Position numbers and translations under genes: made by a program. A DNA stretch of 64,000 nt from Roseivirga sp. BDSF3-8. Its GTDB lineage: Bacteria > Bacteroidota > Bacteroidia > Cytophagales > Cyclobacteriaceae. Positions 19,617 through 31,716 of the stretch are shown here, piece by piece (within the stretch, counting starts at the first letter, position 1; each line of letters opens with the position of its first letter). The stretch spans positions 2,745,001-2,809,000 of the forward strand of contig NZ_JBGNFV010000001.1 in assembly GCF_041449215.1 (NCBI RefSeq). Direction: 5' to 3'. Below the pieces are notes generated by a model. It was not told the DNA's origin, did no database searches, and was given only the letters and a program-made list of their open reading frames with translations.

Positions 19617-22600
19617 TTATTGAGCAAGGCTGAACCGTAACTGGGTACCGAAGCGGGTGGTTGACCTTGGCGGCTGGTTTGAAACGCGTGGTTCATTGAT
19701 CGTTCTGTCAAAGTAGAACTGCAGGCTCAGACGCTGATTTACATTGTACTGAATATTTGGCCTTAGCTGGAAGTTCAGATTACCACCGGTTATGGTATTG
19801 CCTTCGTCCAGGCGGCGCTGAATAGTCTGCGTGTCGCGGATGGTAAAGCTAAGCCTGAACGTAATGTCATTTTTAAGTTCTACTACCCGGCCGTTTGAGC
19901 GGAAGGGCAGGCGCAGGTTATTTTTGGTAAACCCAAGATCAAGAGCCACGTCCTTACTGCTCAGCTCAGTTACCTGATTGTTAGTAAGGTTTAGTGCCAG
20001 GTTCCGTTCCCGCTTGTACTCTACTCGTGCAGTCAGCCTGCTCTTCGTCCGTACACTTACCCCTAACAGCGGTGAGAAACGCTCCGTGATAGCCACCCCC
20101 TGAATTACGTACTGCGGAAGCAGTTCCCCGTTCTCGTTCGTCTCTGTGGCGATCGGATACTCCTCCAGGGCATTGTCCAGTGAAAGCCCCTCATTATAAG
20201 CGGCGGAGTTCGTAAAAGCTCCTACCGTATAGCCTGAGGTATAGGCGTGACTTATGTTAATAGATGAAAACTTCTTACGGAATATTGAAAGCTTAGATAA
20301 GCCTGCATAGTCCACCCGCCAGTTTGGCAGAGGCATTTTAGGAAAGGGGGAGAGGTCCACCTCCGTCGCATCCTTACCGCTATACGCCGCCAGAAAGGCA
20401 GGTATGAGCACGTCCTGGCTGTTGGTATTGTATTCCCCTACAGGGTTGCGGGCATTAAGTCGCTGGCGGATTACCTCCCTGTTTTCCTCAAATTGCGTAA
20501 AGGCCTCACTGACATTATTCTCGTCCATCTTATCAAAGGCCGTATTGATGGTGAGGAATGAGATGTTGTACATACCCGTACGTACGGGATTAATCACAAC
20601 GTACTCATCTGCAAAGTCAGTCTCCCTACGGAAGGTCTCCTTATAATTATTGGTTTTGCTCTTTTTAGCATCCACCTGTATGCGCAGATCGGGAAGGGGC
20701 TCTACATTAGCCCGCAGGTCCAGGTTTATCGTCTGGGTCTGCTGAATAGGGTTCGTTAAGCTAGAGCTTGGCGCAAGCCAGTCATTAGCAATAATATCAT
20801 TTTTGATCTCCAGGCTCTGGCTTCCGAGCAGGAAGGGAATGCCGGGAGAGTTCCACGCCGTATCCATACCCAGCAGGAAAGGCTCTGGCATAAATCCCGG
20901 AATGAGCGTTCCTTCTCTCATGGTATAGTTGGCATTGATAGACCTGACGGACATAAGCGCACGGAGTACACTCTTAAGGAATTTATTCTCTCTGGCCGTG
21001 CTGTCTTCAGGTTGTTGCGGCTGATTAGGTTGCTGCGGACGCATGCCCGGCCTGTTTCGCTGCGGTCGCTGCGACTCGTTGGCGTCCTTTAAAAAGGTCA
21101 CCTTATTATAAAGTTTTACCAGGTCTGCTTTACCGGTTATGCCGCGCTCGCGTTTGTTGCTGATAACATTACCTAGCGAGTCCTGCTGATCGTACGCACC
21201 GGCGAGCCATGTGTAGCCTACCGAGTAGCGTGTATCGGCGTTTAGCCAGTCCGTAAATGGCAGCTTATCCAGAGGTAAGCGGTAATTAAGGGCCACATTC
21301 TGATCAAACTGCTTCATTCGACCAAAATCTTTCAGGTTCGTAAGTATCGAATCCCGGGCCTCCTGAGTAATAGCTCCTGCAGGTTCATCTATAAGAGTGT
21401 TAGCCCTCGCATTATAGTCGATGGCAAGTCCCCTTGTCAGATTCCACCGTAGGTTGTAAATACGGTTAAAGGTAAATAGCTTCTCAAACTGGGGGACAAT
21501 CGTATTCGTATTCAGGTTCTCGTTGCGCAACTGAGTTTTCACGAACATCCTGTTCAGGTCTGCCCTGAAACCCAGTGTACTCGGGTAAGGCACAAAGTTG
21601 AAGTCCCTGATCAGGCCCAGGTAGGGAGATTTAAATAGCTTACTCTCCTTAAAAGGCTCCACATAAGTGGCCTCCGGAGAGTAGTTCCACGCCAATGAAC
21701 CAGAATAATTACGGCTTTCATAGTCAGCTATCTGGTAGTTACTTCGGTTTACATCGCTATAGGCATAGCTTAGTGAGAAGTTCTCGATGTCCCACAACCT
21801 GCTAACTGCGTCAGGGTTAGTCTTGATCTTTCTTACGTTGCTGAAGTTCAGGCTTCGTCTTACCGTTTTATCTATCACTATGTCCCGGTAATTCTCCCGC
21901 TGCTCCTGGGTGTCGAAGCTCTGTAGTGAGGCCTCCAGCGGGATGTCCGGATCAAGCGGATCGAACTGTGGCGTGATCGTAGTCTCTTCATAGCTAACAA
22001 ACATGGGCACTTTTATGCCAGTCCTTTCGGAAACGAACTTATCCAGGTTCACGTTAGCCGAGATATCATACTGGAATATTTCCTCACGGGTACGGTCACT
22101 GATACGGCTGTTTACATTACCAAACCCTATCGAAGTATACCGGGAGCTCGCCGTCACATTAGCAAAGTCTGCTAGCTGCAGGTTCAGGCGGGCATTGGCC
22201 GCCCAGCCCTTATTAGTGTCAAAGTCCGTTACGCGTAGCTCATTCGCCCAGATACAAGCGCTGTACGCGCGTTTATCGATGGAGGCAGGGTTTCGTACCC
22301 CAAGCATCAGGGTTTGTACGCTGCTTAGGTCGGGCCGTCCGCGGACGCTTACATTGTATTTGCCTACCCGTGCCGTATATTCAGCTGAAATAGGCACATT
22401 TTCCCGGTTACGGGCTGACTTCACCGCATAAAGCTGGTCAAATTCAATGTCTATTTCGTTAGCCGCAGGCCATATAAGATCCGGGTCTGTGGTCCCCGGT
22501 TCGGTTATTACCAGAGGCACCTCTACCTCATAATAGTTTTCTGTAAAGTCCGTACCCAGCCTGATAAAGGCAGTAAGAGCACTGTCAGGCACATTACCGT

Positions 22601-25600
22601 TCAGTTCCTGGGCATGGAGCACCATTTTCAGTTTGCCGTAATTTATCAGGTCCAGCACCACATTTTTGTACACCGCCCGGGCATCACGGTCCTGCAAGTC
22701 TTCTACACAATACTGCAGGGCCTGCTCGTTAAGGCGGCGGTTAACTGTGGAGGTATTGTCCCGGTCAATCACAAAGCCGGGAGGTGTTACATAAGGAATG
22801 TCGTTGCCGCCACCATCATTACCGTTCTCTTCGCGGCTTACCACTGATACCGTAAAACGAGTATCTTCTTCTTCACGTGGGATCGAAGCACCATCTTCCT
22901 CAAGATTATCCACATAAGTACGCCACTGGCTGCCCACCAGGCGGTACTGAGCCATACGAAGCACCACAGGCTGCTCGAACTGAGTAAGGTACATACGTAC
23001 GTAGCGGATGGACTTGTACCCGCTAATGTCTCCCACTTTTGCGTCAGGCTGTCGCACTGGAATCCGGAATTGGTACCAGGTAGCCCCGTTTTCGCCAATC
23101 ACTGCATCAGTTACATAATTTTCGCCTACTTCAAGGCCTCCTTTCTCAAGAGGCACACGGTATTCGTAATATTCTTCCAGGTCATTCAGAGTGTTATCAT
23201 TATTCACATCCTCATTATCCGGAACATTACTGTTAGAGGGGGTATAGGGCAGGTTATTGTCAATCAGGACCGGGCTGTTATTTTCCACGCCGCGGAAGTA
23301 CTTATAGCGTTCCACTATTTTGGCATCTGCTTGGTCAAAATCATCTCCCAGGTAGTAACGGAAGTCATCGCCGGAAGGGTCCGCCAGCAGTGCAGCCCGG
23401 GCTTCAGTATTCAGGTTGGCCGTTTGCTGAATAAAATCCTGGAAGTTAGGAAAGTTCGCCTCCTGTTCATTTGACAGTCCGTCAAGACCCACATCCTGAA
23501 AGGGGCGGGCCGATGGCTCATTGGCAAAGGCGTTAGTAAGGAACTGCTCGGTAGTGACCCGGCCCCACGGAGTCGTGATCACATTCTCATCGCTTCCGTC
23601 GGCTGGCAGGCCATTCTCAAAGGCGTGGCGGTCATCGTCAAGTATGTCCTCTGATACATTACCCAGGTTGAATACCAGCGTTCCCCCTGTACTATTATTC
23701 GTATTAAAGACTCCGTCTCTTACCACACCGTCCGGACCCTCCAGGAAAGGATCCATCAACCAGAATTCGATGTATTCAATATTCGTTTTATCAAAGTCCA
23801 CATCGCTGGTTATTGCCCGCGTAATTGCCCCGTAGTTATCTTCCGGGTTATTTAAGAGGCCGTTCTGATCCAGGTCCGGATTATAGTTATAAGGCCCCCT
23901 CTCATTAGGGAAATAGGCAATGTCAAATATGGTTTCGTTAGTCTGGATCTGCTGCAAATCCCGGTTAGGGAAAATTTCCTGTGGTAATACCTGGCGGACA
24001 TAGTTATTGTCCATGTCCTCATCCGTGATATTGTCAGGCTTCACACTTCCACTGGTGCGGTAGAATACGTTATCCACGATATACCATGACATCAGAGCAC
24101 GTCGGTCGTTTTCACCAAGTTCACCTGGCTGCTGAAACTGAAAAGGCTCAATACTACTCTTAAGCGGCGTGAAGCGTGCAGTGCTGGGCGTGGCAGACAG
24201 CACCCAGCTTTGAGGACTGCTACCCAGGTTAAATGGAGTGGCAGAAGACTCGAAGTCATCAATATACGAGGTACCTGTACCCTGTACTTCGTTTGAGGTA
24301 CCCGGGATCAATTGGGCAAACTCCCCGCTGAAAGTAACCGTACTGGGTGCCTTGGTCTCGATCAGAGGCAGGGCGTCCACCATTTTGGTAAGGAAGCGCG
24401 ATTCCTCCTGGTAGTTCACATCCAGTCCCCATTTCGTGTTTTGCGTAGGTTCATCCCCAATATTGACACGGCTTATCAGTGGCCGTTCATTCAGGTGGAG
24501 CAACGTGGCACCTATATTAAACTTCTCATTGATCCGGTAATCCGCCCGTGTACCCAATAGCCACCGCGCCTGGAAGTTAAAGAGGTCTGCTTTTTCGTAA
24601 GTAACGCGAATCTGCTTGCCAGAGGCCAGTACCCCTTCATTCAGGATACGTACCCGCCCAAGGCTATAATCTACTTCAAAGTCTACATTTTCCGTCAGCG
24701 GTGTGTTACCCGCAAATACCTTCACACTACCCTCAGCAATGTTGATACCCGGTAGTACGATCTCACCCGAGGTACCGGCTTGAAAAGAGCCTTTCAGGAA
24801 ATACTTATCTTTAGTAGTAAGCAAACGGGCATCAGCTTGCGTCGTGTTATATAGCGTATCGTATACGTATTTGTCTACCAGGTTTTGCTCAGATGGCAGG
24901 AAGAGTTCCTCCAGGTCCTGTCCAAAGGGCTCCAGCACCGGGAAAATGATCGTACCCGTCTCTGGCTGTATCGTAATGTTGGGGATGAAGTCAAAGTTGC
25001 CGTCAGGCTGAAATTCGTTGGTTGGGTTAAGGCGGTCCAGCTTCAGCGCTTGTACCAAAGGTACATCCTTTAGGTTTGCTCCCTCATGAAGGCTCGGGTT
25101 GTCCAGGCCGGTACGGTCGTCGCGGTAGATGATCCTTAGCTGGAAGCCGTCCTGTGATACCTGTGCGGCATTCAGGTTATAGATGTTTTTCATCATCAGG
25201 TCCCAGGTAGGTACATCCGTATTGATCTTATTGGGCCTGAGGAGTTTTAGGTGGATCAGGTCATTTACCTCCAGTTGGTTAATGTCTTCTGACAGCTCCC
25301 CTACTTTAAAAGCCTGTCCGTTGTAAACATATTCGTAGGCTACAGCCAGCATCTCATCATTTTGCAGGCGGCGTGAAAGAGATATGTAGCCTAGTTGCGG
25401 ATTAAAGTAAAATTCTCTGTCGGTAAGCTTTCGGGCGTTGGCCGTGATCACATAGTCCCTGCTGTTCACAAACTCTGCCCCCGGCGGTATGGCAGCGTTG
25501 ATATTCTGTTCGAAGTTCTCAATCTGCCGTAGCGAGGGGTCACCCCGCAAAATGCCCCATAGTCGGTTGGCTCCGTTGCCATTTGCCTCAAAAGGAGGCG

Positions 25601-26837
25601 GGTTTATCTCCAGTTCTTCCTGGTATACCCTTTCAGGCTCAGCCAGGTCCATATAAGCGACCACATCACGTACACCTTCCGTATTATTGCTTCGGTTGAT
25701 TACGTATACCTCTACCCGCTGTATCAGTACATTGGATAAAGGCTGGGTCACCCCCTGCAGCCACTGCTCATAATTCTCACGGAAAAAGTGGCCCAGGAAA
25801 AAGTGCCTGTTCTCATCATATTCGGAAGCCCTTAGTTCAAAAGGCCTTGCCTGCACACCGTTTTCTATTTCTACCGCGTCGCTTTGACCCTGCTGGCGCG
25901 AGGCGATACCCGTGATAAAGAGCCTGCCGAATTGTAGCTGAGTTTTTACCCCAAATAGACTCTGTGAACCAGTGATAAGGCTATTGCTCACCGGCATACT
26001 CACGTTACCTATCTCTATTTTCTGTATGATCTCTTCCTCAAAACCAGTGTATTCAACTTTAAAGTCGTTTTCAAAGTCGAAGGTGTTGTTGTTATCAAAG
26101 TTGGCCAGAAGCTGAAGTTTCTCGCCTACTTTACCCACCACATTCATGTTGATGTTCTGGTCGAAGATAAACCCCCCGTTACGCTGCTGCCTGATAGGGA
26201 TGGCCGGGTTATCTATTCGCTGCCACTGACCACCGAAGTCCAGTGTCACAAAGCCGTTAGGCTGCAGGTCTACGTAGCTTCCGCCAAATATCCGGTCGAA
26301 TACCGGGCTGATGTAGATAGGCGGTATAAGCTGCCTGCCACTTACCGCACTTTCCCCGTCCAGCCCTATAGATTTTGTGCGCCAGTAGTTTTGGATCGCC
26401 TGCCGTTCCATGTAGGCATTGAATTCCTCAAAGGTCATCTCAGAAGGCGGGCGGTAGTTCAGGTCACCTATGCGCTCGTAAACATTGTAGCGCACTGCGG
26501 TATCAAATTCTACCTCTACATCCATTTGGGTAGGCGTGCCTAGTAGGAGGGGGGAGTTGCTCGGCCCTTCAGATAGCGGATCGCCAAACCGGTCCGTTTC
26601 CTGGTAGATGGGGCGCCTGCTCGGCTCATAAGGCCTGTCAAATCTGCTGCTGTCTTGCTGTGAAGCACGGGAAGTATCCTGCCTGGTACTGGTTTGGCGG
26701 GCAATAAAACTATCCACAGTCGTGCCGGGCTCAAACCGGTCCGACGCCAGATTCTCCACAGGATTTAGCCCACACATGGCCAATGCCACCCCGGCAACGA
26801 GAGATTTGGAAAACATTTTAGTAGGTAGCAGGTTCAA
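19617..26837 (-). CDS. sprA: T9SS outer-membrane translocon protein SprA (Sov)
   Basis: 2406 aa, within the usual size range for SprA/Sov, which forms the very large outer-membrane beta barrel through which T9SS cargo leaves the cell. The N-terminus is a signal peptide (two candidate Met starts, at 26837 and 26816). The body is rich in alternating strand segments with repeated family phrases such as [13 protein letters not shown] and the [13 protein letters not shown] block. It ends in a barrel strand ([14 protein letters not shown]). It lies 14 bp after ruvA. With porU and porV in the same window, three core T9SS functions are present; porK/L/M/N are not. Confidence 0.95.
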   Translation of the reverse strand: MNLLPTKMFSKSLVAGVALAMCGLNPVENLASDRFEPGTTVDSFIARQTSTRQDTSRASQQDSSRFDRPYEPSRRPIYQETDRFGDPLSEGPSNSPLLLGTPTQMDVEVEFDTAVRYNVYERIGDLNYRPPSEMTFEEFNAYMERQAIQNYWRTKSIGLDGESAVSGRQLIPPIYISPVFDRIFGGSYVDLQPNGFVTLDFGGQWQRIDNPAIPIRQQRNGGFIFDQNINMNVVGKVGEKLQLLANFDNNNTFDFENDFKVEYTGFEEEIIQKIEIGNVSMPVSNSLITGSQSLFGVKTQLQFGRLFITGIASRQQGQSDAVEIENGVQARPFELRASEYDENRHFFLGHFFRENYEQWLQGVTQPLSNVLIQRVEVYVINRSNNTEGVRDVVAYMDLAEPERVYQEELEINPPPFEANGNGANRLWGILRGDPSLRQIENFEQNINAAIPPGAEFVNSRDYVITANARKLTDREFYFNPQLGYISLSRRLQNDEMLAVAYEYVYNGQAFKVGELSEDINQLEVNDLIHLKLLRPNKINTDVPTWDLMMKNIYNLNAAQVSQDGFQLRIIYRDDRTGLDNPSLHEGANLKDVPLVQALKLDRLNPTNEFQPDGNFDFIPNITIQPETGTIIFPVLEPFGQDLEELFLPSEQNLVDKYVYDTLYNTTQADARLLTTKDKYFLKGSFQAGTSGEIVLPGINIAEGSVKVFAGNTPLTENVDFEVDYSLGRVRILNEGVLASGKQIRVTYEKADLFNFQARWLLGTRADYRINEKFNIGATLLHLNERPLISRVNIGDEPTQNTKWGLDVNYQEESRFLTKMVDALPLIETKAPSTVTFSGEFAQLIPGTSNEVQGTGTSYIDDFESSATPFNLGSSPQSWVLSATPSTARFTPLKSSIEPFQFQQPGELGENDRRALMSWYIVDNVFYRTSGSVKPDNITDEDMDNNYVRQVLPQEIFPNRDLQQIQTNETIFDIAYFPNERGPYNYNPDLDQNGLLNNPEDNYGAITRAITSDVDFDKTNIEYIEFWLMDPFLEGPDGVVRDGVFNTNNSTGGTLVFNLGNVSEDILDDDRHAFENGLPADGSDENVITTPWGRVTTEQFLTNAFANEPSARPFQDVGLDGLSNEQEANFPNFQDFIQQTANLNTEARAALLADPSGDDFRYYLGDDFDQADAKIVERYKYFRGVENNSPVLIDNNLPYTPSNSNVPDNEDVNNDNTLNDLEEYYEYRVPLEKGGLEVGENYVTDAVIGENGATWYQFRIPVRQPDAKVGDISGYKSIRYVRMYLTQFEQPVVLRMAQYRLVGSQWRTYVDNLEEDGASIPREEEDTRFTVSVVSREENGNDGGGNDIPYVTPPGFVIDRDNTSTVNRRLNEQALQYCVEDLQDRDARAVYKNVVLDLINYGKLKMVLHAQELNGNVPDSALTAFIRLGTDFTENYYEVEVPLVITEPGTTDPDLIWPAANEIDIEFDQLYAVKSARNRENVPISAEYTARVGKYNVSVRGRPDLSSVQTLMLGVRNPASIDKRAYSACIWANELRVTDFDTNKGWAANARLNLQLADFANVTASSRYTSIGFGNVNSRISDRTREEIFQYDISANVNLDKFVSERTGIKVPMFVSYEETTITPQFDPLDPDIPLEASLQSFDTQEQRENYRDIVIDKTVRRSLNFSNVRKIKTNPDAVSRLWDIENFSLSYAYSDVNRSNYQIADYESRNYSGSLAWNYSPEATYVEPFKESKLFKSPYLGLIRDFNFVPYPSTLGFRADLNRMFVKTQLRNENLNTNTIVPQFEKLFTFNRIYNLRWNLTRGLAIDYNARANTLIDEPAGAITQEARDSILTNLKDFGRMKQFDQNVALNYRLPLDKLPFTDWLNADTRYSVGYTWLAGAYDQQDSLGNVISNKRERGITGKADLVKLYNKVTFLKDANESQRPQRNRPGMRPQQPNQPQQPEDSTARENKFLKSVLRALMSVRSINANYTMREGTLIPGFMPEPFLLGMDTAWNSPGIPFLLGSQSLEIKNDIIANDWLAPSSSLTNPIQQTQTINLDLRANVEPLPDLRIQVDAKKSKTNNYKETFRRETDFADEYVVINPVRTGMYNISFLTINTAFDKMDENNVSEAFTQFEENREVIRQRLNARNPVGEYNTNSQDVLIPAFLAAYSGKDATEVDLSPFPKMPLPNWRVDYAGLSKLSIFRKKFSSINISHAYTSGYTVGAFTNSAAYNEGLSLDNALEEYPIATETNENGELLPQYVIQGVAITERFSPLLGVSVRTKSRLTARVEYKRERNLALNLTNNQVTELSSKDVALDLGFTKNNLRLPFRSNGRVVELKNDITFRLSFTIRDTQTIQRRLDEGNTITGGNLNFQLRPNIQYNVNQRLSLQFYFDRTINEPRVSNQPPRSTTRFGTQLRFSLAQ

Positions 26838-26851
26838 AGTTTAGGATCGGT

Positions 26852-27448
26852 TTACGCAGATTTCAGAGCTAATTTAATAAGTTCTTCGACGGTGGGCGTA
26901 CCTGAAGCCTTTTTTAATATCCCGTCGATAGTTTTTTCTGCTGCGGGTTTAGCAAACCCTAGAGTGATTAAAGCGGTCAACGCTTCTTCCCTTACTAAAT
27001 TGTTTGAAACACGTCCAATATTATCTCCCCCCGTGGCTTCGACCCCGTCCTTTCTAAGCTTGTCCTTCAGTTCCAGGATAATACGCTGAGCCGTTTTTGC
27101 ACCGATACCCTTTACCCGCTGTATCGTTTTTACCTCTTCGTTCACAATAGCCTTGCGTACCTCATCCGGTGACATGGCGCTAAGTACTGTGAGGGCAGTA
27201 TTTGGGCCTACGCCTGAGATGCCAAGCAGGTCCAGGAATAGCTTTTTTTCATCCGGAGCGGTAAAGCCGAAGAGCGTGTGAGCGTCTTCTTTGATATGGA
27301 GGTGGGTAAAAAGCTTGCAGCTTTCACCCGGAGGCAGGGAATTATAAGTATTAAGGCTGATTTTTACCTCGTACCCGAGTCCGCCCGTGTCTATTACGAC
27401 ATGGGCGAATTCTTTGTGTACGAGTTTTCCTTCTACATATGCGATCAT
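26852..27448 (-). CDS. ruvA: Holliday junction DNA helicase subunit RuvA
   Basis: 198 aa with the three RuvA parts: the N-terminal OB fold ([10 protein letters not shown]), the tandem helix-hairpin-helix region (LLGISGVGPNTAL and VKGIGAKTAQRIILELK) and the C-terminal domain III. RuvA binds four-way junctions and loads RuvB. Its start overlaps the maeB stop in an ATGA arrangement, pointing to translational coupling. ruvB is 10 kb away in this window. Confidence 0.95.
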   Translation of the reverse strand: MIAYVEGKLVHKEFAHVVIDTGGLGYEVKISLNTYNSLPPGESCKLFTHLHIKEDAHTLFGFTAPDEKKLFLDLLGISGVGPNTALTVLSAMSPDEVRKAIVNEEVKTIQRVKGIGAKTAQRIILELKDKLRKDGVEATGGDNIGRVSNNLVREEALTALITLGFAKPAAEKTIDGILKKASGTPTVEELIKLALKSA

Positions 27449-29724
27449 TTGTATCTGGTATCTTGTGTTTGAGCATCTACCACGGCTATCGCCACCATGT
27501 TGACGATCTCTCTGATAGAGCTGCCTAACTGCAGGATATGGACAGGCTTGTTCATGCCCAGCAATACAGGGCCTATGCCTTCCGCACCACCCATTTCCAT
27601 CAGTAGCTTGTAGGCAATATTACCGGAAGCCAGGTCAGGGAATATGAGCGTGTTAGCACCCTCCTTAGCCAGGGCGCTAAAGGGGTAGTTCTCCTGCTGG
27701 AGCTGCGGATTCAGGGCAATGTTTGCCTGAATGTCCCCTTCCACCACCAGATCAGGCCACTTTTCGTGTGCTTTTCTGACAGCTTCAGCCGTCTTTGCCG
27801 GCACCTCCCCCTTACTGCTTCCAAAGTTAGAATAAGAGAGTACTGCTACACGTGGCTCCAGGCCGAAGAACCGGACACCCTCTGCCGTGCTGCCTATGAT
27901 GTCCACAAGCTGGTCCGCAGTAGGTGTTACATTCAGAGTCGTATCGCTAAAGAACCACGTGCCCCGGTTGTTAGATAGGATATACATACCAGCCACACGG
28001 TCCGCACCCGGGCGTACCCCAATTACCTGCAGGGCAGGGGTAATCGTCTTAGGGTAGTCTTTGGTCAGACCGCTGATAAGCGCATCCGCCTCGCCCATTT
28101 CCACCATCATAGCGCCAAAGTAGTTACGGTCTCGCATTAGTTTGGTAGCTTCATAAGGAGTCACCCCTTTGCGCTTTCTTTTTTCATAAAGCACCTGGCC
28201 GTATTCAGCGGTTTTCTCCTCTTCCTGTCTGGGGTCTATGATAGGGCAGTCCTTCAGGTTATCGAGTTGATTTTCCTCGATTATAGTGGTGATGCGCTCT
28301 TTATTACCCAGTAAAATTGGCTGGCCTATTTTTTCTTCAAGTACAATAAGGGCAGCCTTCAGTATCTTTTGATTATCTGCCTCCGCAAATACCACCCGGC
28401 GCGGATTCTTTTTGGCCCGGCTGATCACCCGCGACATAAGCTTCTGGTCTATACCGATACGGCGCTGAAGCTCCAGCTCATATCCTTCCCAGTCGCTGAT
28501 CTCGATACGCGCCACGCCTGATTCAATGGCAGCTTTAGCCACAGCAGGAGAGATGCTCGTGATCAGGCGGGGGTCCAGAGGTTTCGGGATCAGGTAATCA
28601 CGCCCGAAAGAGAGCGTATTGGCATCATAAGCCTTATTTACCAGTTCCGGCACCGGCTCCTTGGCCAGTGTGGCCAGGGCATACACGGCCGCCAGCTTCA
28701 TATCTTCATTGATCGCGCTCGCACGTACGTCCAGCGCTCCGCGAAATATATAAGGGAAGCCCAGCACGTTATTTACCTGGTTGGGGTGGTCAGAGCGGCC
28801 TGTAGCCATAATGATATCATCACGGCTCGCCATAGCCTCATCGTAAGGGATCTCCGGATCAGGATTAGCCAGGGCGAATACGATAGGCTCATCAGCCATG
28901 CGCTTCATATCTTCACTGCCCAGGATGTTGCCTGTCGAGAGCCCCAGGAAGATATCCGCCCCTTCCAGCGCTTCCTGCAGCGTATTCAGGTCCCTGTCAG
29001 TAGCAAACTGTGCCTTTACAGCGTCCAGTTTTTCGCGGTCTTTACGTATAACCCCCTTACTGTCGCACATCACGATATTTTCTCTGCGCATACCCAGACT
29101 CAGGTAAAGCTTCGTACAGGCTATGGCTGAGGCACCCGCGCCGCTTACCACGCAGGTCACATCTTCTATTTTTTTCCCGTTCAGCTCCAGCGCGTTCAGC
29201 AGGGCCGCCGATGAGATGATGGCCGTGCCGTGCTGGTCATCGTGCATCACAGGGATGCCCATCTGCTTCTTAAGTTCCTCTTCCACATAGAAGCTTTCCG
29301 GGGCTTTGATGTCCTCCAGATTAATCCCACCGAAGGTAGGCTCCAGCGAGCGTACAATGCGCACCAGCTCCTCCTGGTCCTCGCAGTCTATTTCAATATC
29401 GAACACATCGATACCGGCAAATTTCTTGAACAGCACGCCCTTTCCTTCCATCACAGGTTTGGAAGCATCCGGGCCTATGTTTCCCAGGCCAAGGACAGCG
29501 GTACCATTAGAGATTACACCTACCAGGTTTCCCTTGGCGGTGTATTTATACACATCGTCTTTATTTTCTGCTATGTCTTTACAAGGCTCAGCCACACCGG
29601 GTGAGTAAGCAAGGGCAAGGTCAAGCTGGCTACCTAGCGCCTTCGTGGGCACTACCTCTATTTTACCGGGCTTATCCTGTTGGTGATAGTTAAGCGCGTC
29701 TTCTCTCCTTATCTTAAGGGCCAT
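27445..29724 (-). CDS. maeB: NADP-dependent malic enzyme with phosphotransacetylase-like domain
   Basis: 759 aa, the length of MaeB-type hybrid enzymes. The N-terminal ~420 residues are the malic enzyme ([21 protein letters not shown], and the nucleotide-binding [15 protein letters not shown]). Residues ~430-759 are a phosphotransacetylase-like domain ([24 protein letters not shown]) that in known MaeB proteins is regulatory rather than catalytic and senses acetyl-CoA. It converts malate to pyruvate and CO2. It overlaps ruvA by 4 bp. Confidence 0.94.
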   Translation of the reverse strand: MALKIRREDALNYHQQDKPGKIEVVPTKALGSQLDLALAYSPGVAEPCKDIAENKDDVYKYTAKGNLVGVISNGTAVLGLGNIGPDASKPVMEGKGVLFKKFAGIDVFDIEIDCEDQEELVRIVRSLEPTFGGINLEDIKAPESFYVEEELKKQMGIPVMHDDQHGTAIISSAALLNALELNGKKIEDVTCVVSGAGASAIACTKLYLSLGMRRENIVMCDSKGVIRKDREKLDAVKAQFATDRDLNTLQEALEGADIFLGLSTGNILGSEDMKRMADEPIVFALANPDPEIPYDEAMASRDDIIMATGRSDHPNQVNNVLGFPYIFRGALDVRASAINEDMKLAAVYALATLAKEPVPELVNKAYDANTLSFGRDYLIPKPLDPRLITSISPAVAKAAIESGVARIEISDWEGYELELQRRIGIDQKLMSRVISRAKKNPRRVVFAEADNQKILKAALIVLEEKIGQPILLGNKERITTIIEENQLDNLKDCPIIDPRQEEEKTAEYGQVLYEKRKRKGVTPYEATKLMRDRNYFGAMMVEMGEADALISGLTKDYPKTITPALQVIGVRPGADRVAGMYILSNNRGTWFFSDTTLNVTPTADQLVDIIGSTAEGVRFFGLEPRVAVLSYSNFGSSKGEVPAKTAEAVRKAHEKWPDLVVEGDIQANIALNPQLQQENYPFSALAKEGANTLIFPDLASGNIAYKLLMEMGGAEGIGPVLLGMNKPVHILQLGSSIREIVNMVAIAVVDAQTQDTRYK

Positions 29725-29746
29725 AATCTGTACTACTAGGTATAAA

Positions 29747-29772
29747 ATAAAAGCCGAAGCAATGCTCCGGCT
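29747..29772 (-). terminator. Terminator of the DUF4837 gene
   Basis: An AGCCG-AGC...GCT-CGGCT hairpin is followed on the minus strand by TTTTATTTTAT. It lies between the DUF4837 gene stop and the maeB start. Confidence 0.75.
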
Positions 29773-29819
29773 ACAATTTTAAGCAATTTTCTCACCTTAT
29801 CCGTGTGAGTAGCAGAGTT

Positions 29820-30932
29820 TCAGGCCGCCGGTGAGGCGGGCTCATTGCTTTCCACTACCTCAAAAGTAGACATGATGGCTTCCAGTTCGAAGAGGTCTTC
29901 CACCTTATCCTGCCCCGGGGCAATCAGGAATCCGTCTATGTAATATAGCGTATTCGTATTCTCATCCACAAACATGTAACTTACGAAAGGCCCACCCACC
30001 GACTGGTCACTCATCTTCCACATGCCGCGACTTTCCACTGCGTATCGTCCGTTAAAAGAGAACTCATCAGTATACAAAGGCACCAGGGGTTCTACTTCAA
30101 AGTACAGGTCCCGCTTGTCTATATCGTACAGGTATTCCTTAGTTACGCTGTCTCGCAGAGACATAATGCGCTCCCTGTCAAAGCTCTGCTCATCCGTATA
30201 GGGAATACTGTATACAAACACGCTTTTATCTATCTTTTGATCAGGCTGTCGAAGCCATACCAGGTTCTCAAACTCCCGCGCTATGTAGTAGCCTTTCGGT
30301 ACCTGCAGCGTGTAGCCCCTGTCCTCGCGAAGTTCTTTCGTGATGCCATTATCACGATTATTGCGGATATCAGCCTGGATACTCTTCAGTGTCTTATTTA
30401 CCATATACTGGCGCAGGTCCTTCTGGTTTTTCTCCAGGTTGGCTATAAGCTGGCTCTTGGTTGCACCAAAGAGGTAAATAATCTCTTGGCCACGGGCAAA
30501 CTCATCTTCGGACCGCATCATAAACCGGTCCGGGTTTTCACGAACCGCCTCCAGGCTTTGGGGGCTAAAGAAATTCTGCATCTCCATATTCTGCCTGCTG
30601 GTTTGATCCAGGGCCGTTACAAAGATGAGGTTCTGCTGGCGTTTCAGCGTTTCTGTAATCCCCAGAGGGTTTATTTGCCTCAGCGTAAACCAAGGCTCGT
30701 CCTTTAGCAGGCCGGGTACCGGAGCCGCATAGATATCGCGTACGATCTCACCTACCTCACCGGCATACAGAGCACTGTCTATCACCACATATATTTCCCT
30801 GTCCTGTCCCTGAGCCTTTGGCAGGTTAGAACTGCTGCGCAGCCCATCTCCTGAGCCACCTTCCTGGCCGCAACTGATAAACACGAATGATAACAGGGTT
30901 GAAATAAATGCGTATTGAACTATTCGCTTCAT
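29820..30932 (-). CDS. DUF4837 family lipoprotein
   Basis: 370 aa with a lipoprotein signal (hydrophobic core then FVFISC, Cys21) and a Gly/Ser-rich linker. The remainder matches the DUF4837 pattern known from Bacteroidota: a DREIYVVIDSALYAGEVG start, a VPKGYYIAREFENLVWLR block and a YAVESRGMWKM block. Function is unknown. It is probably anchored at the outer membrane or periplasm, and stands as a single gene between two terminators. Confidence 0.85.
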   Translation of the reverse strand: MKRIVQYAFISTLLSFVFISCGQEGGSGDGLRSSSNLPKAQGQDREIYVVIDSALYAGEVGEIVRDIYAAPVPGLLKDEPWFTLRQINPLGITETLKRQQNLIFVTALDQTSRQNMEMQNFFSPQSLEAVRENPDRFMMRSEDEFARGQEIIYLFGATKSQLIANLEKNQKDLRQYMVNKTLKSIQADIRNNRDNGITKELREDRGYTLQVPKGYYIAREFENLVWLRQPDQKIDKSVFVYSIPYTDEQSFDRERIMSLRDSVTKEYLYDIDKRDLYFEVEPLVPLYTDEFSFNGRYAVESRGMWKMSDQSVGGPFVSYMFVDENTNTLYYIDGFLIAPGQDKVEDLFELEAIMSTFEVVESNEPASPAA

Positions 30933-30989
30933 TGTCGTTATGGCTAATCTTTCTATTGGCCTACATTTTAGCCAAAAGGTTTACAAATA

Positions 30990-31020
30990 AAAAGCCCCAC
31001 AAAGAGTGATTGCGGGGCTG
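30990..31020 (-). terminator. Terminator of nfu gene
   Basis: The stem AGCCCC(A)C...G(C)GGGGCT is followed on the minus strand by TTTTTATTTG, immediately after the Nfu gene. Confidence 0.85.
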
Positions 31021-31039
31021 AATATCATGGGGCTCGTCA

Positions 31040-31651
31040 TTAGACGCCTTCCGCCTCTACTGTCTCCACTTCCGGTACCGCCCGCTTCAGCAGGTTCTCG
31101 ATGCCTGCTTTAAGTGTAATAGTGGAAGAAGGGCATCCGCTGCAGCTACCCTGCAGAAGCACCTTTACCACACCGTTCTCAAACGAGTGAAAGGCAATGG
31201 CGCCACCGTCCTGCTCCACAGCAGGGCGGATGTACTCATCCAGTACCTGCTTGATCTTCGCCTCAGTTTCTGTTTCTTCACCCGAAGAGGCCTCTTTCTC
31301 CTTTTCCTCGGCTGCTGCCTGCGTAAGGTCCACGGCAGGTTTTCCCTGCTCCAGGTATTCCTTAACGAACGTTCTTACCTCAGTTTGTATTTCCTGCCAG
31401 TCTTTTTCATCATTTTTTGTGACAGTCACAAAATTGCTCATGATAAAGACACGCTCTACAAAGGTAAAGCTCTCAAATAAGGCCTGGGCAAGGGGAGAGT
31501 TGCCCGCTTCTTTGAGGGAAGGGTAGTCAAAGCTGGCAGCTTCGGGCACCAGCATAGAGTTAGCCACAAACTTCAGTGAGTTAGGGTTCGGGCTGGCTTC
31601 CATATATATATGTACCTGACGATTGCCTACGGTATTGGTTTCTGTGTTCAT
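31040..31651 (-). CDS. Nfu/NifU-type iron-sulfur scaffold protein
   Basis: 203 aa with an Nfu N-terminal domain (EASPNPNSLKFVAN, ~12-100), a short Glu-rich linker, and a C-terminal NifU-like domain (~125-200) carrying the cluster-binding CxxC in GSCSGCPSS. Such proteins carry Fe-S clusters to client enzymes. It stands alone, with an upstream gap before the symporter gene. Confidence 0.92.
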   Translation of the reverse strand: MNTETNTVGNRQVHIYMEASPNPNSLKFVANSMLVPEAASFDYPSLKEAGNSPLAQALFESFTFVERVFIMSNFVTVTKNDEKDWQEIQTEVRTFVKEYLEQGKPAVDLTQAAAEEKEKEASSGEETETEAKIKQVLDEYIRPAVEQDGGAIAFHSFENGVVKVLLQGSCSGCPSSTITLKAGIENLLKRAVPEVETVEAEGV

Positions 31652-31716
31652 TGCCTGTCTGTCTTTTACCTTTTTTAAAAAACGGGTAGGAGAATTTTAA
31701 GTTCCAAAGGGCAAAG

